Origin: Saccharothrix ecbatanensis
Lineage (GTDB): Bacteria; Actinomycetota; Actinomycetes; Mycobacteriales; Pseudonocardiaceae
NCBI RefSeq assembly: GCF_014205015.1
Contig: NZ_JACHMO010000001.1
Coordinates: 5,084,001-5,148,000, forward strand
Reading direction: 5' to 3'
DNA: 64,000 nt
The notes under the pieces are model-generated. The model ran no database searches and had not been told where the DNA came from. It saw only the letters and a program-made list of their open reading frames with translations. Positions 23,804 through 31,861 of this stretch are shown here, in pieces. The position numbers and the translations under genes were made by a program. Each line of letters begins with the position of its first letter. Within the stretch, counting starts at the first letter, position 1.

Positions 23804-24766
23804 GTGAACATGGAGCTCAGGCACCTCCACGTCGTGTTGACGGTGGCGGAAGCGGGCAGCATCAGCCGGGCCGCCTCCTCGCTGAAGATCGCGCAGGCCG
23901 GGTTGACCGCCCAGCTGCGCCGCATCGAACGCGGCTTCGGTGCTCCGTTGTTCCTGCGCCGCACGGACGGTGTCGAACTGACCGAACTGGGCCGCCACGT
24001 CGTGTTGCGTTCACGTGACCTCGTGGAACGATTCGACGATCTGCTTGTCACCGCACGCAAATTGGCCGCCGAGCACGACGCCACGGGCATCCGGCTCGGC
24101 GGCGTGGCCGGTTCGCTGACCGCGTTGCTGGTGGGCGTGGTGCGCACGTTGTTGCCGACACACCCGCAGACCACTCACATCGAACGCAACAGCGACGTGG
24201 TGCTGGAACTGGTGCGTGCGGCGAAGTTGGACGTCGCATTGGTGACGGAGTTCCCCCAGAGTCCACTGCGGATACCCGAAGAAGTCGACTACCGCACTGT
24301 CGTGACGGAACCGATGTCGATCGGAATCGCGGCGGGGCACCGGCTATCGGGCCGCGGCGAGATTCGGCTGTCCGAACTGGCCGATGAGGAATGGGCGGTG
24401 CCCGACGAGAGCTGTGGCGGCGGGCGGCTGAACCTGCACCTCGCCTGCGAAGCAGCCGGATTCACGCCGCGTTGCACGCATTTCGGCGTCGATCCCGCGA
24501 CGGCCGCGGAACTCGTGCGTTCCGCGCACACCGTGGCGTGTTTCTTCCCGACCGGACACGACTTACCGGGCGTCCTGTTGAAACCGATCGTGGGCAATCC
24601 CGTTCACCGGCGCGTCACGTTGGTGTGGCACCGGGACTGCGCGGCGGCCGAGTACGTCGACGACATCCACGCGGCCATGCTGGGCGCGTACCAGGAACGG
24701 ATCTGGGGTCACGCGCCGCGGACCGCGAAGCTGGCCGCCACCGGCTTGGCCGTGGCAGCCAGCTGA
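23804..24766 (+). CDS. LysR-family regulator
   Basis: N-terminal LysR helix-turn-helix: MELRHLHVVLTVAEAGSI, SRAASSLKIAQAGLTAQLRR, then a FLRRTDGVELTELG wing. The effector-binding domain carries IRLGGVAG, LVTEFPQSPLR and GIAAGHRLSGRGEI. At 320 residues it is full length. It is divergent from the aminohydroxybenzoate operon, which it most likely controls. GTG at 23804 and ATG at 23810 are both usable starts. Confidence 0.92.
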   Translation: MNMELRHLHVVLTVAEAGSISRAASSLKIAQAGLTAQLRRIERGFGAPLFLRRTDGVELTELGRHVVLRSRDLVERFDDLLVTARKLAAEHDATGIRLGGVAGSLTALLVGVVRTLLPTHPQTTHIERNSDVVLELVRAAKLDVALVTEFPQSPLRIPEEVDYRTVVTEPMSIGIAAGHRLSGRGEIRLSELADEEWAVPDESCGGGRLNLHLACEAAGFTPRCTHFGVDPATAAELVRSAHTVACFFPTGHDLPGVLLKPIVGNPVHRRVTLVWHRDCAAAEYVDDIHAAMLGAYQERIWGHAPRTAKLAATGLAVAAS

Positions 24767-24772
24767 AGCCCG

Positions 24773-25234
24773 CTACGCCGAGTGGCGGAGCACGCTCTCG
24801 ACCTCGGTGCGGAACGCGTTGACGCCGTCCTCGCCCTCCGGAGCGCCGTGCGCCTGGAGCAGGTGCAGCAGCGCGACCCCGTCCGCCGACCGACGGGACA
24901 GGACGCGGAACGAGAACGTGGCCTCGTAGGTGGTGACCGCCGTCGCCAGCGCCGCCGCGACCGTGGCCAGGAACGCCCACAGCGCGCGCCTACCGTCGTC
25001 TGCCACGGCCACCGCGCCCAACGCCGCCGCGGCGGTGAACAGCAGCACGGTGAGGGCCGTCGCCCAGCGCCGTGCCGACGTGTAGCGGGACTGCGCCTGC
25101 TCGAACCCGGCGAGCCGTTCACCCACCCGGTGCCGCAGGTAGGCGCGGAGGAACTGTTCGCGGTGGTCGTCGACCGCGGGTGACGGTGCGGGTGACGCAG
25201 TGGGTGACACGGTGGTGGATCCGGCGCGGGTCAT
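24773..25234 (-). CDS. small two-TM membrane protein, SLATT-like
   Basis: A 153-residue protein with two adjacent transmembrane helices (about 57-80 and 84-101) flanked by soluble helices: RYTSARRWATALTVLLF before, and TTYEATFSFRVLSRRSADGV after. This layout resembles SLATT/DUF4231 domains, which are predicted pore-forming effectors in nucleotide-activated conflict systems (Burroughs and colleagues' SLOG/SLATT work). Its ATG overlaps the stop of the SLOG-TM gene, so they are one unit. Assignment to SLATT is by pattern only. Confidence 0.6.
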   Translation of the reverse strand: MTRAGSTTVSPTASPAPSPAVDDHREQFLRAYLRHRVGERLAGFEQAQSRYTSARRWATALTVLLFTAAAALGAVAVADDGRRALWAFLATVAAALATAVTTYEATFSFRVLSRRSADGVALLHLLQAHGAPEGEDGVNAFRTEVESVLRHSA

Positions 25235-26826
25235 GTGCGGCTCACCGATTCGTGGCGGAGCCGCGCCACGGACGTCGCCAACTCGCGGGAACGCTCTTCG
25301 CGCTCGGCGTCGTCGGCGGCGGGTGGTGCGGCGAGGTGGTCGAAGTAGAGGGCGCGCAACTGTTCGGCGCGGACGCGGGCGTCGGGGTCCTCGCCGCCGC
25401 GGGCCATGACCGTGAGCACCGCGGCTGCCGCGCCGGACACGGCGAGCAGCACACCCGGCCACGGCTCGTCCCGCAGCCAGACCTGCAACGCGGCGGACAG
25501 CGTGGTGCCGAACCCGGCGGCGATGGCGAGCACCACGAGGAGTCGGGCGCGTTCCTTGGACCTGAGGGCAGCGACCTCGCACTCGTGCAGCGCGGGGGCG
25601 ACCGCCTGGTTGGCCTCGTGGATCGCGTCGGCGAGCAGGGGGTAGTCCAGCACGTAGCCGGGGTCGACCACCGGGCGCGGATCGGGCGCGCGGAACCGCA
25701 CTCGCGGCCACACGGCGGGCGGCGGCACGTCGGCGTGCAGCTTGGCGCCGGGCCGGTTGCCCAACACCCGTCGCAATACCGCGACCACCTTGTCCGCGCC
25801 TTCGTCCAGGTGGACGACGGCCACTTGACCACTGCGCACCAGGACCGCGAGATCGTCGTTCTGGACGCCGCCACCCGGTTCAGCGCCGGCCTGTCCACCG
25901 CCACCGCCACGCGGACCGGCACCGCCACCGGCACCAGCACCCTCGCCGCCACCAGCAGCACCAGCGCCAGTCCGGCCACCGGCACCGGCGGGAAGGGGCG
26001 CTGCGAAGGCGGGCGAGTCGGAGACAGCGGCGCCGGGGGCAACCGGGGCATCTGGGGCGATCGAGGCGTCCGGTGTGAGAGCGGCGGTGACCGCGGCGAC
26101 GGGTCCGGCCATCGGATCGAGGTCGGCGGCTTTCGCCTCGTTCGGCCCGGTCGCCTCGGCCGGGCCGTTGGCTCCGTTGGCTCCGTTGGCTCCGGTCGCC
26201 TTGATGCCTTCGCCCGGTTGGTCGAGCCTGCCGCCCGCGATCTCGTCGGCCAGCGCCCCCGTGCCCGCGAGCACGAGCAGCGGCCGGTCCCGACCCAGGT
26301 GGTCGACCAGCGCGGCCCGGGACAGGTCGTCGCCGCCGATCAGCAGCGCGAGCGCCGGGCGCTTGGACCCGACGACGGCGTCCACCGTCCGGAACAGCGC
26401 GGGCGTCTCCTCGCCCCAGCGCGACCCCGGCACGAGCACCGCAGTGTCGTGATTCACGTTGAGCCGCACCTCACCCTCGGCGGGCTCGGCGTCCTCCGCC
26501 GCGACCCGGCCGGACGGCGCGACACCGACCAACCTCGGCCAGTTGCCGTCCAACGACTCGGCGGCCAGGCCGAGCAGGTGCGTGACACCGACGTCGGCAC
26601 CCGCGGTGATCACGACCGCGCCCTCCCGCGCAGCGGCGGCAAGTACCGCACGCAGCACCGGAAGCACGGTCGCGGCCAGTTCGGTGTCCAGGGAATCGGC
26701 CGAGCCGAACACCGCGAGGACCGGACGACCGCGGGGCAGGCCGAGCGCACGTGCCTTGATGTCGGCGTCCGGATGGGCCAGTCGGCGCACCCTTGGGCCG
26801 GTACCCGCTGTAGGCATGCCGGGCAC
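25231..26826 (-). CDS. TRPM-type SLOG (LSDAT) sensor with C-terminal two-TM domain
   Basis: Residues about 33-205 match the prokaryotic TRPM-SLOG (LSDAT) domain: AVFGSADSL, GAVVITAGADVGVTHLLG, LNVNHDTAVLVPGSRWGEET and DRPLLVLAGTGALADEIAGG. SLOG domains bind nucleotides or related ligands. A low-complexity Gly/Ala linker (about 205-320, with repeated GAN) leads to a conserved block (RPVVDPGYVLDYPLLADAI). Two transmembrane helices (about 429-450 and 457-475) with a cytoplasmic tail follow, in SLATT/DUF4231-like arrangement. The inferred role is to sense an infection-linked nucleotide and permeabilise the membrane. ATG at 26826 or 26817. Divergent from the SDR gene. Confidence 0.75.
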   Translation of the reverse strand: MPGMPTAGTGPRVRRLAHPDADIKARALGLPRGRPVLAVFGSADSLDTELAATVLPVLRAVLAAAAREGAVVITAGADVGVTHLLGLAAESLDGNWPRLVGVAPSGRVAAEDAEPAEGEVRLNVNHDTAVLVPGSRWGEETPALFRTVDAVVGSKRPALALLIGGDDLSRAALVDHLGRDRPLLVLAGTGALADEIAGGRLDQPGEGIKATGANGANGANGPAEATGPNEAKAADLDPMAGPVAAVTAALTPDASIAPDAPVAPGAAVSDSPAFAAPLPAGAGGRTGAGAAGGGEGAGAGGGAGPRGGGGGQAGAEPGGGVQNDDLAVLVRSGQVAVVHLDEGADKVVAVLRRVLGNRPGAKLHADVPPPAVWPRVRFRAPDPRPVVDPGYVLDYPLLADAIHEANQAVAPALHECEVAALRSKERARLLVVLAIAAGFGTTLSAALQVWLRDEPWPGVLLAVSGAAAAVLTVMARGGEDPDARVRAEQLRALYFDHLAAPPAADDAEREERSRELATSVARLRHESVSRT

Positions 26827-26842
26827 CCTAGCGGGGGCTCAC

Positions 26843-26875
26843 GCGAATTTCACCCGTCCGAGGGCGAATTTCACC
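26843..26875. promoter_or_regulatory. paired direct repeats between divergent genes
   Basis: GCGAATTTCACC occurs twice (26843-26854 and 26864-26875), exactly 21 bp apart, two helical turns, in the 58-bp gap between the SLOG-TM gene and the SDR gene. It is a likely operator for a shared regulator bound on one DNA face. Confidence 0.7.
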
Positions 26876-26884
26876 ACGGGTAGA

Positions 26885-28294
26885 GTGCCGGTCGTGTCGA
26901 TTGACCCCGCCGAACTGGAAATCGCCCTCCGGGTGCTCGCCCAAGTGGACGAACTGGACACCGAGCACCCCGACGCGGTAGCCGTCCGCCGGGCCACCGC
27001 CGGCATCTGGAAGAACCTCCGCAAGCGCCGCAAGGCCGACCGCCGCGCCACCATCTCGGCCAACGACCGCGCCGTCATCGAGGCGACCGCGACCGGCTCG
27101 CCGTCCCGCATCGACGACGAGACCCGCGGCCTGTTGCTGCGCGAGCCGGACCCCGGCGAGAAGGCGGGCACGTTGCTGCGCGCCCGGTCCTGCTACACGT
27201 GCAAGCGCCGGTACACCGAGGTCGACGCGTTCTACCACCAGCTGTGCCCCGAGTGCGCGGACCTGAACCGGGCCAAGCGCGACCAGGGCGCGGACCTGAG
27301 CGGCAAGCGCGCCCTGCTCACCGGCGGCCGGGCCAAGATCGGCATGTACATCGCGCTGCGGCTCCTGCGTGACGGCGCGCACACCACCATCACCACCCGG
27401 TTCCCCCATGACGCGGTGCGCCGGTTCGCGTCCATGCCCGACAGCGCCGACTGGCTGCACCGGCTCCGCGTGGTCGGCATCGACCTGCGCGACCCGGCCC
27501 AGGTCGTGCAGCTGGCGGACGAGGTGGCCGCCGCCGGTCCGCTGGACATCCTGATCAACAACGCCGCGCAGACCGTGCGCCGGTCGGCAGGCTCCTACGC
27601 GCCACTGGTGGCCGCCGAGTCGGAGCCGCTGAACCTGGGGCACCTGCCGTCCGACGCCCGGCCGGAGCTGGTCACGTTCGGGCACACCATGTCCGCGCAC
27701 CCGGTGGCGTTGGCGGGCACGTTGGCCGACACGATCCCCGCCGTCACGGCACTCGCGCTCACCGCCGGCTCCAAGGAGATCGACGCGGGCGGGCTGGTGC
27801 CGGACGAGGCGCCGGTCAACAGCTGGGTCCAGCGGGTCAACGAGGTGGACCCGGTGGAGCTGCTGGAAGTCCAGCTGTGCAACAGCACCGCGCCGTTCAT
27901 CCTGATCTCCCGGCTGCGCCCCGCGATGGCCGCGTCGCCCGCGCGCCGCAAGTACGTGGTGAACGTGTCGGCGATGGAAGGCCAGTTCAGCCGCGCCTAC
28001 AAGGGCCCCGGCCACCCGCACACGAACATGGCCAAGGCCGCGCTGAACATGCTGACCCGCACCAGCGCCGAGGAGATGCTGACCGACGGCATCCTCATGA
28101 CCGCCGTCGACACCGGCTGGATCACCGACGAACGGCCGCACCCGACCAAGATGCGGCTGGCCGCCGAGGGTTTCCACGCCCCGCTGGACCTGGTCGACGG
28201 CGCGGCCCGGGTGTATGACCCGATCGTCCGCGGTGAACTCGGCGAAGACCTGTACGGCTGCTTCCTGAAGGACTACGCCCCTTCGGCTTGGTGA
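26885..28294 (+). CDS. zinc-ribbon SDR family protein lacking the catalytic tyrosine
   Basis: About 469 residues. An N-terminal helical region is followed by a zinc ribbon with C103, C106, C121 and C124 (SCYTCKRRY, LCPECADLN). An SDR Rossmann domain then shows LLTGGRAKIGMYIA, DLRDPAQV and NNAAQT. The classical YxxxK site reads TNMAK within GHPHTNMAKAALNML, so the tyrosine is replaced while the lysine stays. That argues for an unusual or lost redox activity. The family is found intact in many actinobacteria, so this is a family trait and probably not damage. GTG at 26885 or 26894 may be the start. Confidence 0.78.
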   Translation: MPVVSIDPAELEIALRVLAQVDELDTEHPDAVAVRRATAGIWKNLRKRRKADRRATISANDRAVIEATATGSPSRIDDETRGLLLREPDPGEKAGTLLRARSCYTCKRRYTEVDAFYHQLCPECADLNRAKRDQGADLSGKRALLTGGRAKIGMYIALRLLRDGAHTTITTRFPHDAVRRFASMPDSADWLHRLRVVGIDLRDPAQVVQLADEVAAAGPLDILINNAAQTVRRSAGSYAPLVAAESEPLNLGHLPSDARPELVTFGHTMSAHPVALAGTLADTIPAVTALALTAGSKEIDAGGLVPDEAPVNSWVQRVNEVDPVELLEVQLCNSTAPFILISRLRPAMAASPARRKYVVNVSAMEGQFSRAYKGPGHPHTNMAKAALNMLTRTSAEEMLTDGILMTAVDTGWITDERPHPTKMRLAAEGFHAPLDLVDGAARVYDPIVRGELGEDLYGCFLKDYAPSAW

Positions 28295-28511
28295 CCGGAG
28301 CGTCGCCGCATCCCCCGCAGCGGTGATGCGACCGAATTAATCCCACTGGGCCGTTCGGGTTGGCGGCCTCACGGTTTCGCGTCCGCGTGCGACTCTCCGT
28401 CGGTAGGCTGAACCTTTCGCTATGCCGCCGCGAGGCGACGGGGGTGGGCATGGACCGCGGGCGGGCCGGTCGAGCCGCCGCGTTGTCGTGCGTGCGCACG
28501 GGAGCGGCGTG
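28295..28511. other. intergenic, promoter of the ATPase pair
   Basis: About 215 bp with no gene. An open frame from 28422 runs into the ATPase but its first 29 residues are arginine/glycine-rich and look untranslated. I see no clear operator. Confidence 0.35.
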
Positions 28512-29465
28512 GTGAACCCGCCCCGCGAACCGGTCAACCCGTTCCCGCTCCCCGGCTGGGAGAGCACGCCGATGCGTCCCCTGCGGCCGTGGCACCGGCA
28601 GGAACACCGCGCGTACTACGTGCCCGTCGACGGCACCGAGAGCGCGTTCCAGCAGTTCCAGCAGGAGATCGGCGACCTGACCGGGCTGCTGGAGTACGGC
28701 CGGCTGGTGCTCGTCACCGGCGAGTCGGGCTGCGGCAAGACGGCATTGGTCAACCGGTGCGCGGACTGGGTGGTCGGCGAGTTGGCCGGGCTCGGGATGC
28801 GCGGCGTGGTGCTGGACCTGACCGGGTGCCTGCCCGCCGACCACGAGCTGTCCATCGACCAGCGCGCCGTCGAGGTGTGCGACCGGATGTTCGACCTGCT
28901 GGTGGACCACGACGCGTTGCGGGTCGAGGCCGCGGACCGGCTGGCGGGCGACCGGGACGTGCCGCGCCGGGTCTTCCCCCGCCTCGGCCGGTCGCTGCGC
29001 GCCGAGATCGCGCTCATCGTGCTGTTACCGAGTCCGAACGAGCTGGTGGACGAGGTGATCCGGTACGCGCGGGTGTTCAGCAGCGCGAAAGTGCTGTTCC
29101 TGGCCGAGTCCGCGTACTTCGGGCCGGACGAGGTGGCCGACGTCGTGCGGCAGCTGGAGACGTGGGTCCCGCCGATCACGCTGTACGTCGGCCCGCTCGA
29201 CCCGGGTGACGCGCAGCGCTTCGCCGAAGACCGGTTGTCCCGTCACGTGGCGGCGGGGCGCTATCCCGGGTTGAGCGACGACGCGATCGAGCTGGTGGCG
29301 AAGCACTGCCAGTCGATCGCCATGCTGCAACGCTTCCTGCACGGCACGTACCAGCACAAACTCGGCTCGGGACTAGGCTACTCCGAAGCCGATCAGGTGT
29401 CCGTCGAGGACATCAGGGCGTTCTTGAACACGAAGTCCCGGAACGGACTGGGGAATGGGCCATGA
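28512..29465 (+). CDS. P-loop ATPase, first of a coupled pair
   Basis: About 317 residues starting VNPPREPVNPFPLPGWEST. The Walker A motif GESGCGKT is at about 70-77. A hydrophobic strand ending KVLFLAESAYFGPDEVADVV may serve as Walker B or sensor 1. C-terminal helices follow (ELVAKHCQSIAMLQRFLHG). It looks like an AAA/ExeA-type ATPase but I cannot name the family. GTG at 28509 or 28512. The stop overlaps the ATG of the next ATPase (ATGA), so the two are coupled and probably interact. Confidence 0.7.
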   Translation: MNPPREPVNPFPLPGWESTPMRPLRPWHRQEHRAYYVPVDGTESAFQQFQQEIGDLTGLLEYGRLVLVTGESGCGKTALVNRCADWVVGELAGLGMRGVVLDLTGCLPADHELSIDQRAVEVCDRMFDLLVDHDALRVEAADRLAGDRDVPRRVFPRLGRSLRAEIALIVLLPSPNELVDEVIRYARVFSSAKVLFLAESAYFGPDEVADVVRQLETWVPPITLYVGPLDPGDAQRFAEDRLSRHVAAGRYPGLSDDAIELVAKHCQSIAMLQRFLHGTYQHKLGSGLGYSEADQVSVEDIRAFLNTKSRNGLGNGP

Positions 29466-31735
29466 GCGGTAGCAGCGACCTCCCGCCCACGCGGAAGAAC
29501 CCCTTCTCGCCGATGGCGGTCGCCCGGATCACGGACTTCGACGCCGATCCCGACGCGGTCGACGTGGCGATCACCACCGACGCGACCCGGCAGGCGCTCG
29601 CCCACCTCACCGCCTACCTCGACGCGCCGCCCGCGCGCGGCGGACGTGACCGCACCGGCACCGTCGTGGCCGTGCTGGGCGACTACGGCACCGGCAAGAC
29701 GCACCTCGCGGTGCGGCTGGTCCGGCACGCCCGGCAGGCGCTGGCCGACCCGACGCACGCGCTGTACCTGGACGCGACGGCGGAGAGCTTCATCGAGCTG
29801 TACCGCCGGTTCATGCAGAAGCTGGGCCGTGAAGGCGTGCGCGCGCAGGTCAGCGAGTACTACGCGGACATCGTCGCCGACTCGCTCCAGAGCAGCGGCC
29901 TGACCAGCGACATGCTGGAGTGGCTCGGCAGCAGGCAGCTGGAGCCGCAGGAAGTCGTGGAACGGCTGGGCCTGATGGAGAGCGCGTTGCTGCGCAAGGT
30001 CCAGGACACGCTGCGCGAGGTCACCAACAACAAGGCGTTCGGCACCGCGCTCACCCTGTTGCTGCGACCGGGGTTCGAGCACGCGGTGTGGTCGTGGCTG
30101 CTCGGCGGCACGCCGGACCAGGTGCTGGTGGAGCGGGGCATCGCCACGCCGATCGACACCGAGGTGGCCGCGCTGGAGGCGATGGGCGTGTTCGCCCTGC
30201 TGTTCGGCGGCCGGCAGCGGCGGTTCGTGCTGGCGGTGGACGAGCTGGACAAGATCTTCTCCGCGGACAGCAGGCCGCACGCCCGGACCATGGCCGCGTT
30301 CCAGACGTTGTTGCAGGTGTTCGCCAAGGCCGGGGCGTGCCTGGTGCTGTGCGGGTTGCCCGACTTCAAGTCCGTGCTGCCGCCCGCCGTTCGCCAGCGC
30401 ATCCCGTACACGGTGGTGATGTCCGGGCTCAGCCAGGGCGAAGTGCGGGAGTTCATCACGTTGGCGCAGGAGCAGGTGTTCGGCTCGGCGCAGTTGGCGC
30501 CGTTCACCGTGGACACGACCCGGTACCTGCGTGACATCGCGCGCGGCAACGCTCGGAACGTGATCCGGTTGTGCCACCGGGTGTTCCGGATGGCGGACGA
30601 CCTGGCGCGCACGCCGGGCCACGAGTTCGTCGTCACCGAGGACATGGTGCGGCAGGCGGCGCGTGACCTGTTCGGGTCGCTCAGCTCGGACGACATCGAC
30701 GGCGTGGTGCGCCGGCTGCTGGACGCCAACGGCCTGGACTACCTGCACCGCCACCTGCTCGGGGCGGCCGAGGACTCGTTGGTGGACTTCTGGGTGACGT
30801 TCCCGGACCGCACGGGCGGCTGTGCCGTGCTGCTCACCCGGTCGTTGCTGGACAACGCGGACGTGAGCGCGGTGATGCGGCGGATCTCGGCGGTGCGCGA
30901 GGCCGATCCGGACGCGGAGATCATCCTGCTGGTGAACGGGGTGGTGGCGGACGGCGTGGCGATCCAGCTGCGCGAGCTGCTGGGCCGGGAGCCGCTGGTG
31001 TACGTCGAGCGGACGTTCGCGGACGACTTCAAGGCGTTGGTCGGCGCGATGAGCGCGCGCTTGGACGGCGACTCGGACCCGTTGTCCGCGCTGCGGCTGG
31101 GGATGGACCGGTTGGCGCGGCAGCAGTCGAGCATCTACGGGTTCATCGAGCAGCTGGCCGAGCACATGGACGGGGTGCGCGCGTCGTCGGACCGGCAGCT
31201 CGGCGCGATCCAGCGGCAGCTCGGGTCGTTGGCCGGCACGCCCACGCCCGTGGACTCTCCCCGGCTGCCCGGTGAGGTGGAGCGGCTGTTCCGGGACGCG
31301 GTGGACGCGTTGGAGGACTTGACCCAGGTCGACGTGATGTTCCAGGAGGCGTTCGACCACGCGCCGACCGCCACCCAGGAGGCGGTGCACCGCAGGCTGC
31401 GGATGCCGGAGTTCACCCAGGCGGCGGTGCAGGCGGAGTTCATGCGGAAGGCCGTGCAGGCGTTCCGGGGCGCGGTGTCGCAGTGGTACCAGTCGTCGTC
31501 CGACTCCGATGCCGAGGACCGGTTGGACGAGCTGTGCGGGATCTACGACGGGATCGTGGAGTTCCTGCCGCTGTTCCTGCTGGACCCGCTGTTCAAGCTG
31601 CCACCCTGGTCCGCCCGCACCGGCACCTTCGTGGCCGAGGTCAACCAGAGTTCACGCCGGACCCGCGTGCACGAGGCCCTGAGCAACCTCAGCCCCCGCG
31701 TCCGCCGCGCCGTCTTCCGCTCCTCCCCCACCTGA
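29462..31735 (+). CDS. large P-loop ATPase, second of a coupled pair
   Basis: A 757-residue protein: Walker A GDYGTGKT (73-80), Walker B VLAVDELDKIF with D260 and E261, then helical AAA-lid features (RYLRDIARGNARNVIRLCHR). A C-terminal half without clear homology contains SLVDFWVTFPDRTGG, an alpha/beta strand EIILLVNGVVADG and a helical tail with possible coiled coil (YGFIEQLAEHMDGVRASSD). It may be a STAND- or Orc-like NTPase. In bacteria such coupled ATPase pairs often belong to defence or DNA-transaction systems. The function is unknown. Confidence 0.7.
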   Translation: MSGSSDLPPTRKNPFSPMAVARITDFDADPDAVDVAITTDATRQALAHLTAYLDAPPARGGRDRTGTVVAVLGDYGTGKTHLAVRLVRHARQALADPTHALYLDATAESFIELYRRFMQKLGREGVRAQVSEYYADIVADSLQSSGLTSDMLEWLGSRQLEPQEVVERLGLMESALLRKVQDTLREVTNNKAFGTALTLLLRPGFEHAVWSWLLGGTPDQVLVERGIATPIDTEVAALEAMGVFALLFGGRQRRFVLAVDELDKIFSADSRPHARTMAAFQTLLQVFAKAGACLVLCGLPDFKSVLPPAVRQRIPYTVVMSGLSQGEVREFITLAQEQVFGSAQLAPFTVDTTRYLRDIARGNARNVIRLCHRVFRMADDLARTPGHEFVVTEDMVRQAARDLFGSLSSDDIDGVVRRLLDANGLDYLHRHLLGAAEDSLVDFWVTFPDRTGGCAVLLTRSLLDNADVSAVMRRISAVREADPDAEIILLVNGVVADGVAIQLRELLGREPLVYVERTFADDFKALVGAMSARLDGDSDPLSALRLGMDRLARQQSSIYGFIEQLAEHMDGVRASSDRQLGAIQRQLGSLAGTPTPVDSPRLPGEVERLFRDAVDALEDLTQVDVMFQEAFDHAPTATQEAVHRRLRMPEFTQAAVQAEFMRKAVQAFRGAVSQWYQSSSDSDAEDRLDELCGIYDGIVEFLPLFLLDPLFKLPPWSARTGTFVAEVNQSSRRTRVHEALSNLSPRVRRAVFRSSPT

Positions 31736-31760
31736 CCCGAACGCGGAACTCGGGGTACCT

Positions 31761-31861
31761 GAACGTTCGACACGCGGTACGCGAACGTTCGACACGCGCG
31801 CGAGTCGAACACTCAGGTCCCGCGAGTCGAACGTTCAGGACCCCTGAATTCAACGCTCAGG
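31761..31861. repeat. intergenic repeat cluster C
   Basis: Direct copies of GAACGTTCGACACGCG at 31761-31776 and 31783-31798 face inverted words CGCGAGTCGAACGTTCAGG (31821-31839) and GAATTCAACGCTCAGG (31846-31861). The antiporter stop codon (31857-31859) lies inside the last word. The cluster fills the gap between convergent genes and can fold into a long stem, so a bidirectional terminator is plausible. Confidence 0.85.

Noticed and set aside
26163..26192. Triple GTTGGCTCC repeat
   Set aside because: It lies in the SLOG-TM coding sequence and simply encodes the GAN-rich linker.
29393..31390. 665-residue open frame antisense to the large ATPase
   Set aside because: Composition is that of a third-position GC shadow, no motif, and the plus-strand gene has clear Walker motifs.
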